64,000 nt of DNA, from assembly GCF_004795735.1 (NCBI RefSeq), contig NZ_CP039247.1, forward strand, positions 744,001-808,000. Reading direction: 5' to 3'. Positions 35,191 through 45,155 of the stretch are shown here, one piece after another. Source of the stretch: Corynebacterium endometrii (GTDB lineage: Bacteria; Actinomycetota; Actinomycetes; Mycobacteriales; Mycobacteriaceae). A model generated the notes under the pieces. It saw only the letters and a list, made by a program, of their open reading frames with translations, was not told the DNA's origin and ran no database searches. How positions within the stretch are numbered: the first letter of the stretch is position 1; each line of letters begins with the position of its first letter. The translations under genes were made by a program, and so were the position numbers.

Positions 35191-35604
35191 ATGAAACTTA
35201 TCTTAAATATCATTTGGTTGGTAACCGGTGGCTTATGGCTTGCCTTGGGCTACATGTTGTTTGGCCTTCTGGCGTGCCTGCTAATCGTAACCATTCCGGC
35301 TGGCGTGGCCAGCTTCCGCATGGCCAACTACGCTCTGTGGCCGTTCGGGCGCACGGTGGTGGAGCCACGGCATGGATCCAAGTCCATGTCCACGGTCGGT
35401 AATGTAATTTGGTTTATCTTTTCCGGCCTTTGGCTCGCTATTGGCCACGTAACCACCGCGGCCGCCCAAGCCGTCACCATCATCGGCATCCCACTGGCCA
35501 TAGCGAACATCAAGATGATCCCGGTGACGTGTTTCCCATTCGGCAAGCAGATCGTGCCGAATGACCAGATCCCGTTCGGCTACCGCCCCATGGTGAAGAT
35601 GTAA
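35191..35604 (+). CDS. YccF-domain inner membrane protein
   Basis: A 137-residue protein with two copies of the YccF unit. Each has a hydrophobic hairpin and the pattern GLWLALGY / GLWLAIGH followed by TIPAGVASFRMANYALWPFGR or GIPLAIANIKMIPVTCFPFGK. About four membrane helices are expected. The function of this family is unknown. The gene is alone between dedA (divergent) and an SDR gene. Confidence 0.85.
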   Translation: MKLILNIIWLVTGGLWLALGYMLFGLLACLLIVTIPAGVASFRMANYALWPFGRTVVEPRHGSKSMSTVGNVIWFIFSGLWLAIGHVTTAAAQAVTIIGIPLAIANIKMIPVTCFPFGKQIVPNDQIPFGYRPMVKM

Positions 35605-35828
35605 CCAAGATCTCTTCTGCCGCATAACCGCCCCGTTTGCATAGCAGTGTGCAAGTTCCTGCACGCGGGGCTACCGGCCCAGATTGACTCGCCAAGTAGG
35701 GGGTGTGCACGTTTTGCAGTCGCCGACGTAGGCCTTGACACGTGTACTACTTAGTCTGACTGGAGGCGGGAATGGATAAGGTAGTGGTCAACGCGTAAAA
35801 ATTTATGACAACCCAAGGAGCGTGGCCG

Positions 35829-36701
35829 ATGATTGATTCGAAGTTCATTAAAAAAGTTACCGGTACGGTGAGCGCGAAGCTCGGCAAGAGTGCCGGCTCG
35901 GAAGGCGAGACCATGGACCTGGCCGGCAAGGCTATTGTGGTTACTGGCGGGGGCAACGGCATTGGCAAGGAGGTAGTCTCCCAGCTGCTTATCAAGGGGG
36001 CTAAGGTCTATGCCTTGGACCTTAAAGTCGACGGACTGACCCAGCTGCAGGCGGCGTATGGTGACATGCTCAAGGCAATAGAGTGTGACATCACCGATAA
36101 GGACCGCATAGATGAACTGGCGGCCGAGCTTCAAGATACCGCCGCCGTTATCAACGTGGCCGGTATCATTCAGCAGTTCATCCCGGTGGCTGAGCTTGAC
36201 CGCGCAACCATGGAGCGCGTAATGAACGTGAATTTCTGGGGCACAGTGAATGTCACCACCGCGTTCCTCCCAGTGCTTCAGGCCAAACCGGAGGCGGGCA
36301 TCATCAACATCTCCTCCATGGGTGGCCTTGTCCCCGTCCCCGGGCAGAGTTTCTACGGCGCCTCCAAGGCGGCGGTGAAGCTTTTCACCGAGGGCCTCTT
36401 CGCCGAGTTGCGTGAGACCTCCGTGCATGTGGGCGTGGTCTTCCCCGGCGGCGTGGCGACGGACATCATGGGCAACTCCGGCGTCGAGCGTAAGTCTTCC
36501 GCAGAGGAGAAGAACACCGAGGAGGCCGTAGCGTCCCTGACCACACCACAGGATGCCGCGGCTCAGATCATCGAGGCGCTGGAAAACAAGCGCGTCCGCA
36601 CCACCATCGGCAAGGACTGCAATGCCGTGGACAAGATGGGGCGCGTAGCACCGGTGAAGGCGATTGAGCTTATCGCTAGGAAGATGAAGGACGTGGGCTA
36701 A
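35829..36701 (+). CDS. Short-chain dehydrogenase/reductase
   Basis: A 290-residue SDR oxidoreductase. The cofactor motif is VVTGGGNGIGKEVVSQLL near residue 38, followed by NVAGI and the catalytic set Ser (ISSMGG), Tyr and Lys (YGASKAAVK). It resembles classical SDRs with a 35-residue N-terminal extension. I start it at 35829 because AAGGAG lies 8 nt upstream; the ATG at 35805 lacks a site. Its substrate is not evident. A strong terminator separates it from pgi. Confidence 0.85.
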   Translation: MIDSKFIKKVTGTVSAKLGKSAGSEGETMDLAGKAIVVTGGGNGIGKEVVSQLLIKGAKVYALDLKVDGLTQLQAAYGDMLKAIECDITDKDRIDELAAELQDTAAVINVAGIIQQFIPVAELDRATMERVMNVNFWGTVNVTTAFLPVLQAKPEAGIINISSMGGLVPVPGQSFYGASKAAVKLFTEGLFAELRETSVHVGVVFPGGVATDIMGNSGVERKSSAEEKNTEEAVASLTTPQDAAAQIIEALENKRVRTTIGKDCNAVDKMGRVAPVKAIELIARKMKDVG

Positions 36702-36716
36702 AGCCCAAACATGTTA

Positions 36717-36754
36717 AAGCGCCGTGGGGATTGTCATTTATCCCCACGGCGCTT
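36717..36754. terminator. Bidirectional terminator, SDR / pgi
   Basis: A perfect 14-bp hairpin AAGCGCCGTGGGGA (36717-36730) with its complement at 36741-36754 and a 10-nt loop, between convergent genes. Confidence 0.85.
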
Positions 36755-36766
36755 GCGCTTTAGTAG

Positions 36767-38404
36767 TTAAGCGCGATGGGCGCGGTACCAGCCAATGAGT
36801 TCATCGGTGGAGGAATCACCGGAGTTGGCTGCTTCGGCTCCGGATACGGCAGGAGCCAGGTCATTTGCCTGCTGCTTGCCCAGCTCGACGCCCCACTGAT
36901 CGAAGGAATTAATGTCCCAGATAACGCCCTGGACAAAGGTGATGTGTTCGTAGAGGGCAATAAGAGCGCCCAGGACTGCTGGGGTTAGCTCTTCGGCCAT
37001 GATGGTGGTAGTTGGGCGGTTTCCTGGCATGACCTTGTGCGCTACAAGGTTTCCATCCACGCCCTCCGCGGCGATCTCCTCTGCGGTCTTGCCGAACGCC
37101 AAGACCTTAGTCTGGGCGAAGAAGTTGCCCATGAGTAGGTCATGCATTGAACCGGTGCCGTCTGCGGTAGGGAAGTCCTCCTTGGGGCGGGCGAACCCAA
37201 TAAAGTCAGCCGGGACTATGTGGGTTCCCTGATGAAGCAGCTGGAAGAACGCGTGCTGCCCATTTGTTCCGGGCTCACCAAAGTAGATCTCGCCGGTTGT
37301 GGTGGTCACTGCTGAACCATCGTGGCGCACGGACTTGCCGTTAGACTCCATAGTCAATTGCTGCAAGTAGGCTGGGAAGCGGGCGAGATCCTGGGAATAG
37401 GGCAGAACGGCGTGTGCCTGAGCGCCGAAGAAATCCGTGTACCAGATGCCCAGCAGACCCATGAGAACCGGGACATTGTCCTCCAATGGGGTGGTGCGGA
37501 AGTGCTCATCCATGGCGTGGAAACCCGCGAGGAAGCGCATAAAGTCCAGCGGGCCGATGGTGCACATCAATGACAGTCCAATAGCCGAGGAGACGGAGTA
37601 ACGGCCACCAACCCAGTCCCAGAAGCCAAACATGTTGGCCGTATCGATACCGAATTCTTTGACCTTTTCCTCATTGGTGGACACGGCAACGAAATGCTTG
37701 GCGATGGCGGACTCATCGCCGTCAAACTGCTCCAGAAGCCAGCGGCGTGCGGCATGCGCGTTGGTTAGCGTTTCCTGGGTGGTAAAAGTCTTCGAGGCGA
37801 CGATGAAAAGCGTCGAGCCCGGATCCAGTTTTTCGAGGGTGGAGGCCATATCCGCTGGGTCGACGTTCGAGACGAAGTCTGCCGAAATGCCCGCCACCTC
37901 GTAGGAGCGCAGAGCCTTAGCGGCCATAGCAGGGCCCAAGTCAGAACCGCCGATGCCAATATTCACGATCTTCTTGATGGTGTGGCCGGTATGGCCCAGC
38001 CACTTGCCGGAACGCAGGGCAGTGGCAAAGTCGCGCATACGGCCCAGGACTTCATGAACGTCGGCCGCGACGTCCTGGCCATCCATCTTTAGGTCGCGCT
38101 CTGGTGGCAGGCGTAGTGCCGTGTGCAGTACCGCGCGGTCTTCAGTGTTGTTGATGTGCTCGCCGGCAAACATGGCGTCGCGCTTGGATTCCAAGTCCGC
38201 AGCCTTAGCGACCTCAACCAGAGCGTCAATGGTCTCTGCATCGACCAAGTTCTTAGACAGGTCTACGTGCAGACCCGCAGCGTCGAATGAAAGGGAAGAC
38301 GCACGCTGCGCATCAGCGGCGAACAGTTCGCGCAGGTTCAGCCCCTTCTTGGCGTCATAAAGCTTGGTGAGCGTGTCCCACTGTGGCTGTGCGGTGATGT
38401 CCAT
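36767..38404 (-). CDS. pgi: Glucose-6-phosphate isomerase
   Basis: A 545-residue glycolytic enzyme that interconverts glucose-6-phosphate and fructose-6-phosphate. Signatures are [25 protein letters not shown] (phosphate binding), [13 protein letters not shown], the catalytic Glu in LTMESNGK, the His in [14 protein letters not shown] and the Lys in [12 protein letters not shown]. Length is normal for the long bacterial type. The gene converges with the SDR gene and is monocistronic as far as the window shows. Confidence 0.97.
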   Translation of the reverse strand: MDITAQPQWDTLTKLYDAKKGLNLRELFAADAQRASSLSFDAAGLHVDLSKNLVDAETIDALVEVAKAADLESKRDAMFAGEHINNTEDRAVLHTALRLPPERDLKMDGQDVAADVHEVLGRMRDFATALRSGKWLGHTGHTIKKIVNIGIGGSDLGPAMAAKALRSYEVAGISADFVSNVDPADMASTLEKLDPGSTLFIVASKTFTTQETLTNAHAARRWLLEQFDGDESAIAKHFVAVSTNEEKVKEFGIDTANMFGFWDWVGGRYSVSSAIGLSLMCTIGPLDFMRFLAGFHAMDEHFRTTPLEDNVPVLMGLLGIWYTDFFGAQAHAVLPYSQDLARFPAYLQQLTMESNGKSVRHDGSAVTTTTGEIYFGEPGTNGQHAFFQLLHQGTHIVPADFIGFARPKEDFPTADGTGSMHDLLMGNFFAQTKVLAFGKTAEEIAAEGVDGNLVAHKVMPGNRPTTTIMAEELTPAVLGALIALYEHITFVQGVIWDINSFDQWGVELGKQQANDLAPAVSGAEAANSGDSSTDELIGWYRAHRA

Positions 38405-38549
38405 GTCAGAAGTCTTTCTGGGTGCGTGGGCACCCGAATGAAACGGCGAATGATTACATATTCAAACGTAGTCAATTTCGCCGCCGCTGGCAGGACTTCC
38501 AAGCGGTGGTATAGCCCCGGCTAAGGGCAGTTCACTGCGATGTCAATGT

Positions 38550-39758
38550 CTAGAACACCGATAACCCAAAGTGCTGCATGGTGGTGTAGATTTCCATGCC
38601 ACCAGCGTAGCTATTGGCTGATGGGGGAGCATCAGTTTCTACATAGGATGCAACGCCAACGGCATACATATCGCCGTTGGGGTGAACCGCGTAGATTGCG
38701 CCGCCACTGTCGCCCGGGCGGGATTGGTTGCCGTATTCGAACTGGCCACCGTCAATCTGGTGGAGGTAGTTGCCACAGGACAGGCCATCGGTTGAGCCGA
38801 TGCGGCACAGGGCCATGCCGTTGGCCGCGACGTAATCCAGATCGGCGTAGCCCACAAGATTACCGGTGATTGGCGGCACCGACGTCCACCGTGCGTGCGG
38901 GTTAGTGACTTCGATAATGCCGATGTCATAGGCGCCGACGCGGCCCAGGTTCTCTTCGCCGGTATAGGCGCGTTCGACCATTTCACCGAATTCGATCCAT
39001 TGACCGGATGGGTCTTGGTAGGCCCAACGCGAACCCAATTCGCCGCAGTGTCCCGCAGTCATGATAAACAAGCGGGAGCTAGAGGAATCCGTCACGAAAT
39101 GGCCGGCGGAACAGCGGCCTTCTTCCTCAATGTTGTAAATCGCGCCACCTGGAATCAGCATTCCCGGGTTGATGAGATAGTCAGCCAGTTCAGGTTCCCA
39201 CGTATCCACGCGTGGCTGTGCTTGGTATTCACCAAGGCCCACCTGCTGACCGGCGGACGGGGCTTGGGCTAGTACTTCATCACTGCCGTAATCAGAACCG
39301 TAATCACTGTCCAGGCTGTCGTCATTGCCAAAGTCGTAGTCGCCATCACCATCGGCTTCGTCGTACGTGATATCCGCGTTAATGCCGGCTTCAACGTCGC
39401 CGGATTCTTCACGCAGTTCGACGGTGCATGTTAGTTTGCCTTCGAATTGGTAGTTTTCATTCGCATGCCACGCGCTGAACGTACCGGAAATAACGGCAGG
39501 GTTGCTGACATCGTCATAGCCGTTGTCCAGATCTACCAGCAGTAGTTCGTGGTAGTAGCCATTGTCATCAAGCGTTTCTTCCAATGCCGACTCACAGGCA
39601 CTGGCTGCCGCAATGCCAGAAATAGTGTCTGGTTTTTCCTGTGTATTTTGAGAGGCGGTCGCCGACGACGCCGAACTATCCGAATCCGAACACGCGGATA
39701 TCGACACAACCAATGGCAGGGTACACAGGGCAGATAAGACGCGATGACGTAACTTCAC
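38550..39758 (-). CDS. Trypsin-like serine protease lipoprotein
   Basis: A 402-residue exported protease. The N-terminus is a lipoprotein signal with lipobox ISAC (lipidated Cys at residue 23). A domain of about 200 residues, very rich in Asp (DEADGDGDYDFGNDDS), precedes a chymotrypsin-fold domain with MTAGHCGELG (His), GAYDIGIIEV (Asp) and RPGDSGGAIYAV (Ser). It should sit on the outer face of the membrane. Extra Cys pairs (LCRIG...LSCGNY) suggest disulfides. The substrate is unknown. It resembles secreted streptogrisin-like proteases. Confidence 0.85.
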   Translation of the reverse strand: MKLRHRVLSALCTLPLVVSISACSDSDSSASSATASQNTQEKPDTISGIAAASACESALEETLDDNGYYHELLLVDLDNGYDDVSNPAVISGTFSAWHANENYQFEGKLTCTVELREESGDVEAGINADITYDEADGDGDYDFGNDDSLDSDYGSDYGSDEVLAQAPSAGQQVGLGEYQAQPRVDTWEPELADYLINPGMLIPGGAIYNIEEEGRCSAGHFVTDSSSSRLFIMTAGHCGELGSRWAYQDPSGQWIEFGEMVERAYTGEENLGRVGAYDIGIIEVTNPHARWTSVPPITGNLVGYADLDYVAANGMALCRIGSTDGLSCGNYLHQIDGGQFEYGNQSRPGDSGGAIYAVHPNGDMYAVGVASYVETDAPPSANSYAGGMEIYTTMQHFGLSVF

Positions 39759-39837
39759 GACTGAAAAACTCCAAATGAAGGGAAAGGGGAAAGGGTTAAT
39801 TCAATACTAAAACATCGCGCCAACGCTGCTCACGGTT

Positions 39838-41196
39838 TTACAACACCATTGCCGCAACCCAACCAGCGATAAGCAGTGGGATGTTGTAGTGGATAAACGT
39901 TGGGATGACGGAGTCACGAATGTGATCGTGCTGACCGTCGGCATTCAAACCAGACGTTGGGCCCAATGTGGAGTCAGATGCAGGGGAACCAGCATCGCCC
40001 AGTGCACCCGCGGTGCCGATAATCGCGATGGTGGCTTGCGGGCTAAAGCCCATCGACATACAGAGTGGGACGTAGATGACGGTGATGATCGGCAGGGTAG
40101 AAAAGGACGAACCAATACCCATGGTGACGACCAGACCGACGAACAACATGGCGCCCGCAGCAGCGAACTTATTGCCGGCAAACATGTCGGTGACGGTGGT
40201 GACCAACGATTCGACTTCGCCGGTTTCTGTCATGACGGACGCAAAGCCCTGAGCGGTAATCATGATGAAGCCAATGAGCGCCATCATCTTCATGCCGGAG
40301 GTAAATACGTCGTCGGCTCGGTTCCATTGCACCGCGCCGGACACCAACAGGATGGCCAGGCCAGTCAGTGCACCAACTAGCAGGCCGTCTGATTCGAATC
40401 CCATGGACTGCATGACGACCTGGACTAAGAATGTGGCGACGATGGCGATCACAGCAATCCAGATTTTGTAGGAAGAAATTGATTCCTCTTCGTCAGCCTC
40501 AGCAGTCAGCGGTACGTCGTTGTAGTCGCGTGGTTTGCGGTAGCTGAAGAAAACAGCAATGAGCAAGCCGATGATCATGCCGACGGCCGGGATGCCCATG
40601 ATCGACATGATTGATGTATCGGGGAGAGCTAGTCCGGCCCGTTCAATATTGGCCAGCAAAATGTCATTCAGGAAGATAGAGCCAAAGCCAACGGGAATGT
40701 ACATGTAGGTCGTGACCAGACCAAAGGTCAGCACACAGGCCACCAGGCGACGGTCGAGCCGCAACTTATTCATCACGGATAGCAGCGGTGGCACGATAAG
40801 CGGAATAAAGGCGATGTGAACCGGAATCAGGTTTTGGCTCATGATCGCCATGGCCAGCAAGCCGGCAACAAGGAGCCATTTGGTTGCAGCGACCGCACCC
40901 GCTGCAGCCGAGGTTTCCGCCCCATCCCGACCGATTTTCGCAATCAGCACGTTGGCCAGGATTTTCGGCAGGCCGGTAGATGCGACACCCATGGCAAACG
41001 CACCAAGCAGCGCGTAGCTCAACGCGATTTTGGCGCCGCCACCTAAGCCGTCTTGGAAGGCAAGCATGGTGCCGTCAAGGCCCATACCGGCAAGAAGGCC
41101 GCCCATCAGAGCGCCGATGAACAACGCCACGACGACGTGGACGCGCGCAAGCGCAAGGACCAGCATGACGAAAACTGCAATCAACACCGCATTCAT
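39838..41196 (-). CDS. Na+/H+ antiporter family membrane protein
   Basis: A 452-residue integral membrane protein with about 11-12 helices. ARVHVVVALFIGALMGGLLAG opens it, and the segments SQNLIPVHIAFIPLIVPPLL and GTAGALGDAGSPASDSTLGPT (polar residues in a broken helix) match the NhaC-like antiporter family that carries Na+ out against protons or amino acids. No Shine-Dalgarno sequence is obvious before the ATG. The ion or substrate is not established. Confidence 0.75.
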   Translation of the reverse strand: MNAVLIAVFVMLVLALARVHVVVALFIGALMGGLLAGMGLDGTMLAFQDGLGGGAKIALSYALLGAFAMGVASTGLPKILANVLIAKIGRDGAETSAAAGAVAATKWLLVAGLLAMAIMSQNLIPVHIAFIPLIVPPLLSVMNKLRLDRRLVACVLTFGLVTTYMYIPVGFGSIFLNDILLANIERAGLALPDTSIMSIMGIPAVGMIIGLLIAVFFSYRKPRDYNDVPLTAEADEEESISSYKIWIAVIAIVATFLVQVVMQSMGFESDGLLVGALTGLAILLVSGAVQWNRADDVFTSGMKMMALIGFIMITAQGFASVMTETGEVESLVTTVTDMFAGNKFAAAGAMLFVGLVVTMGIGSSFSTLPIITVIYVPLCMSMGFSPQATIAIIGTAGALGDAGSPASDSTLGPTSGLNADGQHDHIRDSVIPTFIHYNIPLLIAGWVAAMVL

Positions 41197-41268
41197 GGCT
41201 ATAACGTTAAGGTATGAAATGCAGCTGAGTGAAAATATGCCGGTCCCTTTTGGGGGTATACGCTGGGA

Positions 41269-41586
41269 TTATCCCAGTTTGCCACGCCCCATGCGCAACA
41301 GTGCGGAGGCGATGGCTGGGCCTTCTTCACCTAATTCGTCGCGGAATTGGTTCAGGATGGCAATTTCGCGGGTGTGCACCAAGCGCGTGCCGCCCGAAGT
41401 CATCCGTGTCTTACCAATCGCCCGCGATACTTCCGTACGGCGTTTAGCCGCATCGAGAATAATGCGGTCCATGCGGTTAATCTCTTTGCGGTATTCCTGG
41501 ATTTCTGCGTCGCTCAGAGGATCATCGGTGCCTGAAGGCATGCGGATTTCGAAGTCTGGCTCAACAGGTTCGACGGTGTCACTCAT
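41269..41586 (-). CDS. Chorismate mutase (AroQ type)
   Basis: A 105-residue helical protein, EIQEYRKEINRMDRIILDAAKRRTEV, with Arg and Lys residues spaced as in AroQ chorismate mutases (IGKTRMTSGGTRLVHTRE). It would rearrange chorismate to prephenate for Phe and Tyr synthesis. Actinobacterial forms of this type gain activity by binding the DAHP synthase. I start it at the ATG at 41586 (MSDTVEP); the in-frame GTG at 41604 is the alternative, and no ribosome binding site decides. Confidence 0.85.
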   Translation of the reverse strand: MSDTVEPVEPDFEIRMPSGTDDPLSDAEIQEYRKEINRMDRIILDAAKRRTEVSRAIGKTRMTSGGTRLVHTREIAILNQFRDELGEEGPAIASALLRMGRGKLG

Positions 41587-41653
41587 AGAGACATATTCTG
41601 CCACAATTCCACAGGCTTGGCGGTGGCACGTGCGACTTGTCCGGACCGCCTTG

Positions 41654-41659
41654 TAAGTT
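41654..41659 (+). promoter_or_regulatory. Probable -10 element of pcrA
   Basis: TAAGTT lies 10 nt before the ATG at 41670, so any leader is only a few bases long. No Shine-Dalgarno sequence is present. Confidence 0.4.
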
Positions 41660-41669
41660 GGAAGTCACT

Positions 41670-44366
41670 ATGACTGATTCTTCTCCATTTGGTAATCCAT
41701 TTTCTGGCAAGGGCGCTGGTGGGCAGTCCGCTGAGCAGCCGGATCTATTCGAGGCTAACAGCCCATTTAGCAAGCCATCCGCGGCGGCTGGCGATGATCG
41801 CGGCGCCCGCGACTTGCCGGTCTTCGGTGAGCCTTTAGAAGCCCCAGAAGAGCCAGCCCCTGAAGACGCACCGCCGGAAGATATGTATGAAGAATTATCT
41901 TTTGCACCGGCGGGCAATTACCCTGTGGCTCAACCGGCGGATCGATCTGCCGGGATTAACACTCCAACTCCTATTCCGGGCCAGCCTGATCCGCTGCTAG
42001 AAGGGCTCAATGACCAGCAGCATGCAGCGGTGACTCACATTGGTTCGCCACTGTTGATCGTCGCTGGTGCAGGCTCTGGTAAGACCGCCGTGCTGACCCG
42101 CCGCATCGCATACTTGATGCGCAACGGGGGAGTAGCACCGTGGCAGATTCTGGCGATTACCTTCACCAATAAGGCCGCGGCCGAAATGAAGGAACGCGTG
42201 GGCCAGTTGGTGGGGCCAGTCGCCGAGCGCATGTGGGTGTCGACATTCCACTCCACTTGTGTGCGCATCCTTCGCCAGCAGGCGCAGCTGGTGCCGGGGC
42301 TAAATTCCAACTTCACCATCTATGACAGTGATGACGCCCGCCGCCTGCTGACTATGATTGCCAAGGACATGCAGCTGGACCTTAAGAAGTTCACTGCGCG
42401 CGTGTTGGCGAACCAAATCTCTAATCTTAAAAACGAATTGGTGGGGCCCGAGGCGGCGTTGGCTGAAGCCGAAAAGACCAAGAATCCGTTCGAGACCACG
42501 GTGGCCAAGGTCTTTGAGGAATATCAGCGCCGCCTGCGCGCGGCCAATGCCGTTGACTTTGATGACCTCATCGGTGAGGTGGTGCGGATTTTCCAGGAGC
42601 ACCCGCAGGTGGTGGATTTCTACCGCAGGCGTTTCCGCCACGTGCTCATCGATGAGTACCAGGACACAAACCATGCGCAATACGTCTTGGTTTCAGCTCT
42701 CGTGGGGCGTGGGGAGGATGCCCCGGAATTGTGCGTCGTGGGCGATTCGGATCAGTCCATCTACGCTTTCCGTGGGGCCACGATCCGCAATATTCAGGAA
42801 TTCGAGCGGGACTACCCAGACGCCACCACGATTTTGCTGGAGCAGAATTACCGCTCCACCCAGAACATTTTGAACGCGGCCAACGCGGTGATTGCCAAGA
42901 ATGACAATCGCAGGGAGAAAAATCTGTGGACCGCGCATGGGGATGGCGAAAAAATCATCGGTTATGTGGCCGATAACGAGCATGATGAGGCCAAATTCAT
43001 TGCCAGCGAGATAGATGACTTGGTGGATAGGGGCCGCGACTATGCGGATATAGCCATCATGTACCGAACCAACAACGCCTCCCGTGCGCTGGAGGATATC
43101 TTCGTGCGCTCTGGCATCCCGTACAAGGTGGTTGGCGGCACCCGCTTCTACGAGCGCCGCGAAATCCGCGACATGGTTGCGTATCTGCGCATTATCGATA
43201 ATCCGGATGACACCGTGAGCCTAAGGCGCATCATCAACGTGCCGAAGCGCGCCATCGGTGACAAGGCGCAGGGCCAGGTAGCGCTGTACGCGGACAACCA
43301 CGGGGTGAGTTTCGGCAAAGGCCTAGAGGCCGCGGCGGCAGGGGAGATCGACGGGCTTAATACCCGAGCAACCAATGCTATTTCCAAGTTCGTCGAGATG
43401 ATGGAAGGTATTCGCGCCCAGATTCCGTCCATGATCAATGAGGTTACGGGCCAACCAGATCTCGGCGAGCTGCTCAGCGCGATTTTGGATGCGACCGGTT
43501 ACAAAGCGGAATTAGAGGCGTCCAATGATCCCCAGGACGGCGCCCGCCTGGACAACCTCAACGAAATGGTCTCCGTGGCCCGCGAGTTTTCCTCCGAGGC
43601 CGCAAACCAATTGGCGTTTACTGGGGCGGACGCGGAAGAGAGTCCTGAACTAGCCGAAGGGGAGGCGGCGCCTGGTTCCTTGCAGGCTTTCCTCGAAAAG
43701 GTGTCTCTGGTTGCCGACGCGGACCAGATTCCGGAGCACGAGTCCGGCGTGGTGACGCTGATGACCCTGCATACCGCTAAAGGCCTTGAGTTTCCCGTGG
43801 TGTTCTTGACCGGATGGGAGGACGGGCAATTCCCGCATATGCGCTCGCTCGGTGATCCCAAGGAGCTTTCTGAGGAGCGCCGCCTTGCGTACGTGGGAAT
43901 CACCCGCGCGCGGGAACAGCTCTACCTGACCCGGGCAATTCTTCGCTCCTCATGGGGTAACCCCATGACGAATCCGGCCAGCCGCTTCCTCGCCGAGGTC
44001 CCTGAGGACCTCATCGACTGGCGCCGTGAAGAACCCGAATCACAGTATTCAAGCTCGTGGGATGAAGATTCTTACTCATACGGCCGGTCCTACGGTTCGG
44101 ACTGGTCCGGATGGGGTGGAAGCTCGCGGCGCGCTGCGTCTTCCCCTTCGCAACGCACGCGCAAACCTGCACCCGAGACTTCAATGCCCAAGAACAAGAG
44201 TCTCAATTTGGTTGTTGGCGACCGTGTCAACCACGCCAAGTATGGCCTGGGAACGGTGATATCCGCGGACGGATCCGGTGCACGCGCCACCGTGACCGTA
44301 GATTTTGGCTCCGCGGGAAAGGTTAGGCTCATGCTCATTGGCGGCGTGCCAATGGAAAAGCTCTAG
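41670..44366 (+). CDS. pcrA: UvrD/PcrA-type DNA helicase
   Basis: An 898-residue superfamily 1A helicase. An acidic, Pro-rich N-terminal extension of about 110 residues precedes the helicase core: Q motif GLNDQQHAAVTH, Walker A AGAGSGKT near residue 133, DEYQDTN (Walker B), GDSDQSIYAFRGA (motif III), LEQNYRST (IV), TLHTAKGLEFPVV (V) and YVGITRAREQLYL (VI). The C-terminal VVGDRVNHAKYGLGTVI is the Tudor-like RNA-polymerase binding domain of PcrA. It acts in repair and in clearing transcription-replication conflicts. Confidence 0.95.
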   Translation: MTDSSPFGNPFSGKGAGGQSAEQPDLFEANSPFSKPSAAAGDDRGARDLPVFGEPLEAPEEPAPEDAPPEDMYEELSFAPAGNYPVAQPADRSAGINTPTPIPGQPDPLLEGLNDQQHAAVTHIGSPLLIVAGAGSGKTAVLTRRIAYLMRNGGVAPWQILAITFTNKAAAEMKERVGQLVGPVAERMWVSTFHSTCVRILRQQAQLVPGLNSNFTIYDSDDARRLLTMIAKDMQLDLKKFTARVLANQISNLKNELVGPEAALAEAEKTKNPFETTVAKVFEEYQRRLRAANAVDFDDLIGEVVRIFQEHPQVVDFYRRRFRHVLIDEYQDTNHAQYVLVSALVGRGEDAPELCVVGDSDQSIYAFRGATIRNIQEFERDYPDATTILLEQNYRSTQNILNAANAVIAKNDNRREKNLWTAHGDGEKIIGYVADNEHDEAKFIASEIDDLVDRGRDYADIAIMYRTNNASRALEDIFVRSGIPYKVVGGTRFYERREIRDMVAYLRIIDNPDDTVSLRRIINVPKRAIGDKAQGQVALYADNHGVSFGKGLEAAAAGEIDGLNTRATNAISKFVEMMEGIRAQIPSMINEVTGQPDLGELLSAILDATGYKAELEASNDPQDGARLDNLNEMVSVAREFSSEAANQLAFTGADAEESPELAEGEAAPGSLQAFLEKVSLVADADQIPEHESGVVTLMTLHTAKGLEFPVVFLTGWEDGQFPHMRSLGDPKELSEERRLAYVGITRAREQLYLTRAILRSSWGNPMTNPASRFLAEVPEDLIDWRREEPESQYSSSWDEDSYSYGRSYGSDWSGWGGSSRRAASSPSQRTRKPAPETSMPKNKSLNLVVGDRVNHAKYGLGTVISADGSGARATVTVDFGSAGKVRLMLIGGVPMEKL

Positions 44367-44393
44367 GCCAACCCCGCGGCCGGCTCGGTGCAT

Positions 44394-45155
44394 CTAGACG
44401 TTGATGCCTCGGGCCGCAAACCAAGCCTGCGGGTCAGCAGGGCTGACGCCATCCGGCCAGATTTCGAAGTGCAGGTGAGGTCCGGTAGACCTTCCCTCAT
44501 TACCAATGGCGGCGATTTGCTGGCCTGCGGAGACGCGGTCACCTACGTTAACTAGCAGGGATGAGGCCTGCATGTGGCCGTACACCGAGATAGAACCGTC
44601 ATCGTGCTGGACGCGAATCCAGTTGCCGTACCCCTGGGCGGGGCCGGAGTTGATGACCGTGCCGTCCATGATGGAATAGATTGGCGTACCGATTGGGTTG
44701 GCTACGTCAATACCGTTGTGCATCGCACCCCAGCGCATGCCGTACGTGGACGTCAGCGTGCCGGAGGTAGGGAACACCACGGTGCGCCCCGCAGCGTCCT
44801 GGCCGCGTACTGGAGAGAGCTGTGTGGGGATGGCCGGAGCAAAAGCGTCGGCAAGTCCCGGGATGGCGGACGGGTCCAGCACGATGGTGATTTCCCCATC
44901 GGACTGCTTGATCTGCGGTACCACCGCTCCGGAGGCAAGGCCCGTCGCGGTTTGGGCCAGGCCAACGGCTGCCTTGAGCAGGCCGCTTGGATTGACGCCG
45001 CTAATGGTTGGCTGTGAGGAACCGGTGGAGAGGTCCACGCTCGCCGCTGGCTGATTGGCGGCGGCCATTGAGACTCCGGTGGTGGACGCAACGGCGGTAG
45101 CTAGAGCCAAAGCCCCGGCAACTGCGGCGGTGCGTGCGCGGTGATTGCGCTTCAT
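44394..45155 (-). CDS. Secreted M23 (LytM) peptidase, first copy
   Basis: A 253-residue exported protein. A signal peptide (RTAAVAGALALATAVASTTGV) ends near AAANQ. After a linker, the LytM domain carries LTSTYGMRWGAMHNGIDVANP (first His and Asp ligands), SVYGHMQASS and GPHLHFEIWPDG (HxH), the Zn set of M23 endopeptidases that cut peptidoglycan cross-links. The start at 45155 follows AAAAGGG. A second copy lies at 50152-50946 with a nearly identical catalytic domain layout, and both have GTTAC repeats upstream, so both may be controlled by the cell-wall regulator MtrA. Confidence 0.87.
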   Translation of the reverse strand: MKRNHRARTAAVAGALALATAVASTTGVSMAAANQPAASVDLSTGSSQPTISGVNPSGLLKAAVGLAQTATGLASGAVVPQIKQSDGEITIVLDPSAIPGLADAFAPAIPTQLSPVRGQDAAGRTVVFPTSGTLTSTYGMRWGAMHNGIDVANPIGTPIYSIMDGTVINSGPAQGYGNWIRVQHDDGSISVYGHMQASSLLVNVGDRVSAGQQIAAIGNEGRSTGPHLHFEIWPDGVSPADPQAWFAARGINV

